Shown: piece after piece, positions 6,242 through 10,476 of the stretch | Position numbering within the stretch: position 1 is the stretch's first letter | Layout: the number at the start of each line of letters is the position of its first letter | DNA from: Clostridiales bacterium UBA7044 | GTDB lineage: Bacteria; Bacillota; Clostridia; Oscillospirales; Oscillospiraceae | Direction of reading: 5' to 3' | DNA: 10,476 nt | NCBI GenBank assembly: GCA_002493965.1 | Contig: DLAP01000061.1 | Coordinates: 13,220-23,695 of the forward strand | Translations under genes and position numbers: made by a program | The notes under the pieces: generated by a model | What the model was told of the DNA's origin: nothing | The model's input: only the letters and a program-made list of their open reading frames with translations | Databases searched by the model: none

Positions 6242-6940
6242 ATGGAATTTTTACCCGGCGGCCTGACGTTGGAGATCCCCCAGGGGTGCTTCCCCCTGAG
6301 CACGGACTCCATGGCACTGGGCCATTTTGTAACGCTTCCCAAAAACGCCCGGGTGCTGGACCTAGGCTCCGGCTGCGGCACCCTGGGGCTGCTGCTGTGC
6401 GCGGTCGACCCCAGCTGCCACGTCACCGGGCTGGAAATCCAAGAGCATGCTCATCTGGCTGCCCTAGGCAATATTCGCCGCAATGGCCTGGAGCCCCGTA
6501 TGTCCAGTATATGCGCCGACCTGAGGTCGGTATCTGAGAGGTTTTCGCCGGGAATCTTTTCCTGCTGCGTTTCCAATCCTCCCTACTTTTCCGGCGGAGC
6601 TGTCAGCAAGGCCCACCCCCTTGCCCGGCGGGAGGATGCCTGCTCCCTTCCGGAGCTGATGGAGGCCGCCGCCTGGTCCCTGAAATTCGGCGGGGACTTC
6701 TTTCTGGTGCATCGTCCCGAGCGGCTGGGGGAACTGATCTCCCAGGGTGCCAGGCTCCATCTGGAAGCCAAGCGGCTGCGCCTGGTGCGCCATAAGGCGG
6801 GAGGCCCCATAAATCTCATTCTTTTGCAGCTTCGCAAGGGCGGGAAGCCGGGGCTAAGTTGGGAAGAAATCGCACTATATGACGATGCCGGAAACCCCAC
6901 TGGGGATTTCCGTAAAATTTACCACATGGAGGAACCCTAA
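6242..6940 (+). CDS. yabB: YabB/TrmN6-type SAM-dependent methyltransferase (tRNA1Val adenine37-N6 family)
   Basis: A 232-residue class I methyltransferase of the YabB/TrmN6 (YfiC) family; the E. coli member makes N6-methyladenosine 37 in tRNA-Val. The SAM-binding motif VLDLGSGCGTLGL is at 38-50, the acidic loop that should bind the SAM ribose is at Glu65 (GLEIQ), and the N6-adenine signature NPPY is at 112-115, followed by FSGG as in this family. ATG at 6242 has GGAGG four bases upstream; a longer reading frame from 6194 would start inside the terminator hairpin and lacks a ribosome site. It overlaps rsmI by one base (TAATG), so the two are cotranslated. This matches Bacillus, where yabB lies just before yazA and rsmI (yabC). 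The exact RNA target here is inferred. Confidence 0.9.
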   Translation: MEFLPGGLTLEIPQGCFPLSTDSMALGHFVTLPKNARVLDLGSGCGTLGLLLCAVDPSCHVTGLEIQEHAHLAALGNIRRNGLEPRMSSICADLRSVSERFSPGIFSCCVSNPPYFSGGAVSKAHPLARREDACSLPELMEAAAWSLKFGGDFFLVHRPERLGELISQGARLHLEAKRLRLVRHKAGGPINLILLQLRKGGKPGLSWEEIALYDDAGNPTGDFRKIYHMEEP

Positions 6941-7779
6941 TGGCCGGAATGCTCTATCTTGTCCCCACCCCCATCGGCAATCTGGGGGACATCTCCCAGC
7001 GCTGCCGGGAGACCCTGGAAAATGCCGACTTTATCGCTGCCGAGGATACCCGGGTAACGCTGAAACTATTAAACCACCTGGGCATTAAAAAAAGCCTTGT
7101 CAGCTACTACGAGCATAACAAGGCTGTGCGGGGCGACAAAATTGTGCAGCGGATCCTGGCCGGGGAAACCTGCGTTCTGGTTTCCGACGCCGGATCTCCC
7201 GCCATTTCCGACCCCGGCGAGGAGCTGGTGAAGCAGTGCGCCCAGGCGGGGATTGTGGTATGCGCCATTCCCGGTCCCTGTGCTGCCATTACGGCTCTGA
7301 GCATCTCCGGCCAGTCCACAGGGCGATTCTGCTTTGAGGGCTTTCTCTCCACTGCGAAGAAAAGCCGCCGGGAGCACCTGGAATCCCTAACCTGTGAAAA
7401 ACGCACCATGATCTTCTACGAAGCCCCCCATAAGCTGCTGACCACTTTGGCGGATTTGCGGGATGTTTTTGGAGCAGACCGGCCTGTCAGTCTGTGCCGG
7501 GAACTGACAAAGCTTCATGAGGAGGTCATCCGCACCACCCTGGGCGGGGCGGTGGCCTATTATACGGAAACCCCGCCCAAAGGGGAGTTTGTCCTGATCG
7601 TCGCCGGAGCGCCGGAGGCGGAAAAGGAAACCGTCTCGGACACGGATGCCGCCCAGCGGGTAGCCCAGCTTATGCAGCAGGGTCTCAGCCGGAAGGACGC
7701 GGTGAAGCAAACCGCCCAGGAGCTGGGGCTTTCCAAAAACGCCGTGTACGAAATCGCACTGAACACATCGGAAGAATAA
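6940..7779 (+). CDS. rsmI: 16S rRNA (cytidine1402-2'-O)-methyltransferase RsmI
   Basis: RsmI methylates the ribose 2'-OH of C1402 in 16S rRNA, the same nucleotide whose base RsmH modifies. The 279-residue protein has the family motifs in order: LYLVPTPIGNLGDI (5-18), AEDTR (34-38), SDAGSPAISDPG (82-93), GPCAAITAL (112-120), FEGFL (132-136), FYEAPHK (159-165) and GEFVLIVAG (215-223). A C-terminal helical tail (about 239-275) has the helix-turn-helix-like look usual in the family. The start ATG overlaps the previous stop codon by one base, with GGAGG seven bases upstream. A strong terminator begins ten bases after the stop codon. Confidence 0.97.
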   Translation: MAGMLYLVPTPIGNLGDISQRCRETLENADFIAAEDTRVTLKLLNHLGIKKSLVSYYEHNKAVRGDKIVQRILAGETCVLVSDAGSPAISDPGEELVKQCAQAGIVVCAIPGPCAAITALSISGQSTGRFCFEGFLSTAKKSRREHLESLTCEKRTMIFYEAPHKLLTTLADLRDVFGADRPVSLCRELTKLHEEVIRTTLGGAVAYYTETPPKGEFVLIVAGAPEAEKETVSDTDAAQRVAQLMQQGLSRKDAVKQTAQELGLSKNAVYEIALNTSEE

Positions 7780-7789
7780 GTTCCAGCAA

Positions 7790-7835
7790 AAAGCGCCCTG
7801 AATCCCGGGAGCACACCCGGGATTCAGGGCGCTTT
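7790..7835. terminator. Strong bidirectional terminator between rsmI and the lipoprotein gene
   Basis: Positions 7790-7809 and 7816-7835 form a perfect 20-bp stem with a six-base loop (AGCACA). On the plus strand it is followed by ATTTCTTTT, and on the minus strand the stem runs into a TTTTT tract. It can therefore end both rsmI and the convergent lipoprotein gene. A further 7-bp outer repeat (CCAGCAA 7783-7789, TTGCTGG 7851-7857) encloses it. Confidence 0.93.
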
Positions 7836-7865
7836 ATTTCTTTTGAATGCTTGCTGGGATCCTAT

Positions 7866-8108
7866 CTATTCGGAGGCTGCGGCCACTTCCAGATCCCCAG
7901 CATGGAAGCTATAGAGGACCCTATCCTTTTCCTCGGACTTGGTTCCCTCCGGGTTCAATGTCCAGCTCAGCTTCTTCGCCGCAGTTTTCGCTGCCTTCTC
8001 TTTGGGCGGGAACGCCGGCCCAGAGGCGCTGCGCCCGCAGCCGGACATGGTCCACAGCAGGCAAACCGTCAGTATTAGGTAGCCAAAGCGGTATATTCTT
8101 CCCTTCAT
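7866..8108 (-). CDS. Small predicted lipoprotein of unknown function
   Basis: The 80-residue product has a lipoprotein signal: basic start MKGRIYR, a hydrophobic stretch (about 8-21) and the lipobox MSGC with the lipidated cysteine at 24. The mature part is only about 57 residues, lysine-rich first (AAKTAAKKL) and acidic at the end, with no motif I recognise. It should sit on the outer face of the membrane. ATG at 8108 has GGAGG six bases upstream; an in-frame ATG at 8144 lacks a ribosome site and would bury the signal. It starts 96 bases after abrB ends on the same strand and may be cotranscribed with it, since no separate promoter was found. Confidence 0.75.
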   Translation of the reverse strand: MKGRIYRFGYLILTVCLLWTMSGCGRSASGPAFPPKEKAAKTAAKKLSWTLNPEGTKSEEKDRVLYSFHAGDLEVAAASE

Positions 8109-8204
8109 AAAATGCCTCCAATCCGATCGTGAAACCAGACGCATAATTCAGGCAGGGCCACAATATCGGCTATGAATGTAAAGATTCCCTATACGCCGGT
8201 GGCG

Positions 8205-8447
8205 TCAGTATTCCATCATCTTTCTCAGGCATTCCTGACATACATTTTTCCTTTGGAAGCTGATCAGCCCCCGGGAGGATCCGCAGAAAACACACGCCTG
8301 CTCAAACTTTTGCAGGATAATCCGTTCGTTTTCCATATAGATCTCCACTTCGTCACTCTCCGCGATATCCATTGTACGGCGCAGCTCGATTGGCAGTACG
8401 ATCCTGCCAAGGCTATCTACCTTACGGATAATGCCTGTCGATTTCAT
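8205..8447 (-). CDS. abrB: AbrB-family transition-state regulator with C-terminal zinc-knuckle-like motif
   Basis: AbrB is a global DNA-binding repressor of post-exponential and sporulation genes. Residues 1-48 are the swapped-hairpin DNA-binding domain, with the hallmark MKSTGIIRKVDSLGRIVLPIELRR at the N-terminus. The C-terminal part differs from B. subtilis AbrB: it carries two CxxC pairs (Cys52/55 and Cys70/73) that could bind zinc, a form common in Clostridia. The 80-residue length fits that subfamily. ATG at 8447 has GGGAGG seven bases upstream. It is divergent from spmAB. A perfect 8-bp inverted repeat lies in its leader. No Spo0A box was seen at its promoter. Confidence 0.93.
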   Translation of the reverse strand: MKSTGIIRKVDSLGRIVLPIELRRTMDIAESDEVEIYMENERIILQKFEQACVFCGSSRGLISFQRKNVCQECLRKMMEY

Positions 8448-8464
8448 GGTATAGCCTCCCAGTT

Positions 8465-8488
8465 ACCGTTGTAAAAAATCACAACGGT
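8465..8488. repeat. Inverted repeat in the abrB leader
   Basis: ACCGTTGT (8465-8472) and ACAACGGT (8481-8488) are perfectly complementary around an 8-base A/T-rich gap. The repeat lies just upstream of the abrB ribosome site and downstream of its predicted -10. It could be an operator (autoregulation is common for abrB) or a leader hairpin. Confidence 0.5.
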
Positions 8489-8498
8489 TAATTTTTTA

Positions 8499-8527
8499 TA
8501 ATTATAATGGTTTTTGTCAGCAGTCAA
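8499..8527 (-). promoter_or_regulatory. Predicted sigma-A promoter of abrB
   Basis: On the minus strand TTGACT (8527-8522) precedes the overlapping AT-rich options TATAAT (8506-8501, spacing 15) and TAATTA (8504-8499, spacing 17). Either gives a leader of roughly 45 bases that contains the inverted repeat at 8465-8488. Confidence 0.6.
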
Positions 8528-8545
8528 TGATTTTTCCCGGTTTTA

Positions 8546-8574
8546 CAATATTTTGTAGAAACTGCCAATACATT
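8546..8574 (+). promoter_or_regulatory. Candidate sigma-E promoter of spmAB
   Basis: CAATATT (8546-8552) matches the sigma-E -35 consensus KMATATT at six of seven positions. After 14 bases, AATACATT (8567-8574) matches the -10 consensus CATACAMT at six of eight; the first C is replaced by A. The start would be near 8581, about 37 bases before the spmA ATG. In B. subtilis spmA and spmB are transcribed by sigma-E with dacB, so the assignment is biologically sensible, but the -10 is imperfect. Confidence 0.4.
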
Positions 8575-8617
8575 TTCCCATTCTGAGCGCATAATGTACA
8601 CCATAGGAGGGATGTAC

Positions 8618-9190
8618 ATGGTCATGAGCTGGATCTTCACTAGCATGGTAGTTCTCAGCATTCTCTGCGCCCTGCTGTCCGACGGCGAAACGGGGCTGGC
8701 CGCCGCTGCTTTGCAGGGTGCCCAGTCCGGCATCACCCTGACCATTTCCATGGCAGGGGCCATCTGTCTTTGGTCTGGGGTAGGCAGGCTGATGACCGCC
8801 GTCGGAATCACGGACAAGCTGGCAAGGCTTTTGCGGCCCCTGCTCCGGCTTCTGTTTCCCTCTACGAAAACGGACGATGCCCTGGCCCAGGATCTCAGCG
8901 CCAATATCTGCGCCAATTTCCTCGGTCTTGGCAACGCGGCTACCCCTATGGGGATTCGGGCCGCCAAGCGGTTAAACCGGGACGGCAGCGCCACGGACGA
9001 GCTGTGCCGGCTGATCGTGCTGAACACCGCGTCCATTCAGTTTCTTCCCACCAACGTGGCAGCAGTACGCAGTGCTCTGGGCAGCGCCGCGCCCTTTGAC
9101 ATTTTGAGTGCGGTATGGATCACCAGCCTTCTTTCCGCCGGGCTGGGCGTGAGCGCCGCGTGGCTGCTGGGAAAGGTCTTGAAGAAATGA
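8618..9190 (+). CDS. spmA: Spore maturation protein SpmA
   Basis: SpmA is a multi-pass membrane protein with a nucleoside-recognition (Gate) domain; with SpmB it is needed for spore core dehydration in Bacillus and Clostridium. The 190-residue protein is strongly hydrophobic, with segments at about 5-21, 40-58, 134-150 and 164-184. It has the family block ANFLGLGNAATPMGI (99-113), and the later LNTASIQFLPTNVAAVR (135-151) also matches. ATG at 8618 sits seven bases after AGGAGG; ATGs at 8594 and 8612 lie before or against that site. Its stop codon overlaps the spmB start by four bases (ATGA). A sigma-E-like promoter lies upstream. Confidence 0.95.
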   Translation: MVMSWIFTSMVVLSILCALLSDGETGLAAAALQGAQSGITLTISMAGAICLWSGVGRLMTAVGITDKLARLLRPLLRLLFPSTKTDDALAQDLSANICANFLGLGNAATPMGIRAAKRLNRDGSATDELCRLIVLNTASIQFLPTNVAAVRSALGSAAPFDILSAVWITSLLSAGLGVSAAWLLGKVLKK

Positions 9191-9696
9191 CAGATTATCT
9201 GGTTCCTCTGATCCTCGCCGCTGTCTCCCTGACTGCTCTTCGGAAGCAGGAAAACGCCTATGATATCCTACAGCAAGGAGCGGCGGAGGGACTTAAGCTG
9301 CTGCTTTCCATCATACCCTCCCTGGTCCTGCTGCTGACAGGGGTGCATATGCTCCGGGCTTCCGGCGCCCTCGACCTGCTCAGCCGCCTTCTTGCACCGG
9401 TGTTTTCCCTGTTCGGCATCCCCCCGGAAACCGCGCCTCTGGTACTGATCCGGCCCATCAGCGGCAGTGCCGCGTTGGCCGTGGGCACAGAACTGATGAA
9501 AGAATACGGCGTGGACTCTCTGGTGGGCAGAACCGCCGCGGTCATGCTGGGCTCCACGGAAACCACCTTCTATACCGTCAGCGTTTACTTTGGCGCCGCA
9601 GGCGTTTCCAAGACCCGGTATACCATTCCTGCGGCACTGTTTGCGGATTTCGTAGGCTTTTTCACCGCGTCCTGGACCGTACGGCTTTTCTTCTAG
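9187..9696 (+). CDS. spmB: Spore maturation protein SpmB
   Basis: SpmB is the membrane partner of SpmA in spore core dehydration. The 169-residue protein has several hydrophobic segments (about 4-17, 37-53, 63-78, 114-136 and 148-165). The family blocks LIRPISGSAAL (87-97) and LGSTETTFYTVSVYFG (121-136) are intact. ATG at 9187 overlaps the spmA stop codon and has only a weak AAAGG upstream, fitting translational coupling. The TAG stop codon is partly supplied by the foldback element: TA is the target duplication and G is the first base of the element. The reading frame was kept, because the sequence after the element's far end would restore TAA if the element were removed. Confidence 0.95.
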   Translation: MTDYLVPLILAAVSLTALRKQENAYDILQQGAAEGLKLLLSIIPSLVLLLTGVHMLRASGALDLLSRLLAPVFSLFGIPPETAPLVLIRPISGSAALAVGTELMKEYGVDSLVGRTAAVMLGSTETTFYTVSVYFGAAGVSKTRYTIPAALFADFVGFFTASWTVRLFF

Positions 9697-9858
9697 GGAA
9701 GCTCCGATTAAATTGGCAAGAGCTGACAGAGAGAGATTTTGACCCGGGCGAAGGTTCTGAAGATGGAGGAATACTGAATGCATTTCCCATTTTCAGAACT
9801 GAACGACTGGGGCAAAAAATCCGCTGTTCAGCCGCAGACGATTTATTCAGAGTTTCCC
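9696..9858. mobile_element. MITE-like foldback element with TA target duplication (copy B, 163 bp)
   Basis: The terminal inverted repeats are GGGAAGCTCCGATTAAATTG (9696-9715) and, reversed from 9858, GGGAAACTCTGAATAAATCG, matching at 16 of 20 positions. TA flanks both ends (9694-9695 and 9859-9860), the target duplication expected of IS630/Tc1-mariner-type elements. Complementarity continues inward: GTTCTGAAGATGG (9753-9765) opposes CCATTTTCAGAAC (9787-9799), so most of the element can fold into a long imperfect hairpin. It has no credible coding frame and would depend on a transposase elsewhere. Inserted in the spmB stop codon, it lies between the convergent spmB and PH-domain genes and may now act as a 3' RNA structure for either. 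Confidence 0.75.
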
Positions 9859-9883
9859 TAACAATGCGGGAAAATCCGCCAGG

Positions 9884-10285
9884 TTACTCCATATCGTCGT
9901 CCATATCGTCCGGCTCTCCATCGCCGTTTGCGTCGGTCATGATTTCCCCGAAGCGCATTCGGCGCTTGGTTTTCGCCTCTTCCACCTGGCTGTGGATTAG
10001 TTCCTTGACCATGATGGGGTCCTTCACATTTTTCAGGACCATGTTGGGCATGGTCTTATCCGAGGAAAACACCGTTACCGTGCCAACCCCGAAAATGCGC
10101 TGGCCGAGGGTTCTTTCCGTATCAATGTCCCGCACACGGTACAGGAGCACTTCATCATCTTTGATATTGAAAAATCCCTCTGAAATAAACAGGCGGTCCT
10201 CAGACAGGCAGTACCGTGTGAAGGACAACGGGAGCCCAAAGAAGCGCTTGCGATCCTTCCAAAGGTACAAAATATGAATGGCCAT
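9884..10285 (-). CDS. PH-domain-like (YdbS/DUF304 type) small protein with acidic EF-hand-like tail
   Basis: The 133-residue product resembles bacterial PH-like proteins: an initial basic aromatic stretch (LYLWKDRKRFFG, 6-17), then SFTRYCLSEDRLFISEGFFNIKDDEVLLYRVRDID (21-55), the sort of strand pattern those domains show. GVGTVTVFSSD (66-76) and MVLKNVKDP (82-90) follow, then a helix (91-108). There is no membrane helix or signal peptide. The last 16 residues are strongly acidic and include DANGDGEPDDMD (118-129), close to the DxNxDG loop of EF-hands but with Pro at the usual hydrophobic position. ATG at 10285 follows AAGGAGG at ten bases; an in-frame ATG at 10312 would precede the predicted transcription start. 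Function is unknown, and the family assignment comes from pattern recognition only. Confidence 0.72.
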   Translation of the reverse strand: MAIHILYLWKDRKRFFGLPLSFTRYCLSEDRLFISEGFFNIKDDEVLLYRVRDIDTERTLGQRIFGVGTVTVFSSDKTMPNMVLKNVKDPIMVKELIHSQVEEAKTKRRMRFGEIMTDANGDGEPDDMDDDME

Positions 10286-10314
10286 GGTGAACACGCCTCC
10301 TTCATTTTTCAATT

Positions 10315-10343
10315 ATTTTACTATCATATTACCTATTTGTCAA
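10315..10343 (-). promoter_or_regulatory. Strong sigma-A promoter of the PH-domain gene, with a flanking inverted repeat
   Basis: On the minus strand a perfect TTGACA (10343-10338) and TAAAAT (10320-10315) are exactly 17 bases apart. The predicted start near 10308 leaves a leader of about 23 bases. TATTAC (10327-10332) and GTAATA (10346-10351) form an inverted repeat with a 13-base gap centred on the -35, a possible operator. Confidence 0.82.
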
Positions 10344-10367
10344 GTGTAATACAGAAAGTGGTTGGTT

Positions 10368-10386
10368 CCCTGCCATGCAGGGTTTT
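10368..10386 (+). terminator. Weak hairpin followed by TTTT
   Basis: CCCTGC and GCAGGG (10368-10373 and 10377-10382) pair around a three-base loop and are followed by TTTT on the plus strand. The stem is short and no plus-strand gene ends nearby, so it may be only a structural repeat. Confidence 0.25.
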
Positions 10387-10423
10387 CCCGCTTTTCCTTT
10401 TGAAAACCATTTTTTCAGAGTAT

Positions 10424-10476
10424 TGCCACCGGCTCAGCCGGTGGCATCAGGCTGTCGAAAACCGTGTCATTCTGAG
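10424..10476. repeat. 23-bp palindrome and start of a possible dispersed repeat at the window edge
   Basis: The bases 10424-10434 and 10436-10446 are perfectly complementary around a single central C at 10435, giving a GC-rich hairpin with no T-run on either side. It is followed by a GTCGAAAACC block and then GTCATTCTGAG at the edge. The last block looks like the start of a GTCATTCTGAG... intergenic repeat found in many bacterial genomes. No gene was found in 10286-10476. Confidence 0.4.

Noticed and set aside
8587..8600. CATAATGT as the spmA sigma-E -10
   Set aside because: Transcription would start at or inside the ribosome site (8605-8610). The pair at 8546-8574 gives better spacing and leader length.
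9696..9858. A small protein-coding gene within the 163-bp element
   Set aside because: No frame of useful length with a ribosome site was seen; the inverted repeat structure and TA flanks explain the segment.
10452..10458. TGTCGAA resembling a Spo0A box
   Set aside because: A seven-base match is expected about once by chance in a window this size on both strands, and no sporulation promoter adjoins it.

Overview
The window is chromosomal DNA from a high-GC endospore-forming Clostridia lineage, most like the Oscillospiraceae/Ruminococcaceae. This rests on the mraZ-rsmH-ftsL-PBP order, a ClpC with a UVR motif, AbrB with a C-terminal CxxC...CxxC knuckle, SpmA/SpmB, and strong GGAGG ribosome binding sites. 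No rRNA, tRNA or CRISPR array was seen. Apart from two small MITE-like elements, the content is core genome.

Layout. The minus strand from 5714 to 1 carries clpC and then the start of the division and cell-wall (dcw) cluster: mraZ, rsmH, an ftsL-like gene, and a class B penicillin-binding protein cut by the left edge. On the plus strand follow a 56-residue 2[4Fe-4S] ferredoxin, a YabB/TrmN6-type methyltransferase and rsmI. A very strong terminator separates rsmI from two convergent minus-strand genes, a small lipoprotein of unknown role and abrB. Divergent from abrB are spmA and spmB (plus). A minus-strand PH-domain-like protein with an acidic, EF-hand-like tail closes the window.

How the parts relate. 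MraZ is the dcw cluster regulator, and its promoter carries GTGG-type repeats spaced like MraZ sites. RsmH and RsmI both methylate C1402 of 16S rRNA, on the base and the ribose respectively. The order yabB, rsmI, abrB recalls the yabB-yazA-yabC-abrB order of Bacillus subtilis, with yazA missing and abrB inverted. Two sequences resembling sigma-E (mother-cell sporulation) promoters lie in front of the two sporulation-linked units, the PBP and spmAB. This suggests the PBP is SpoVD-like.

Most interesting non-coding features: (1) a pair of related foldback elements (79 and 163 bp), each starting exactly at a stop codon, one with a TA target duplication; (2) a 15-bp RNA hairpin between ftsL and the PBP whose two imperfect pairs are G-U only in the transcribed sense; (3) a 22-bp near-perfect palindrome over the predicted ferredoxin start site; (4) a LexA-box-like dyad upstream of mraZ. 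All are sequence readings without database or experimental support.
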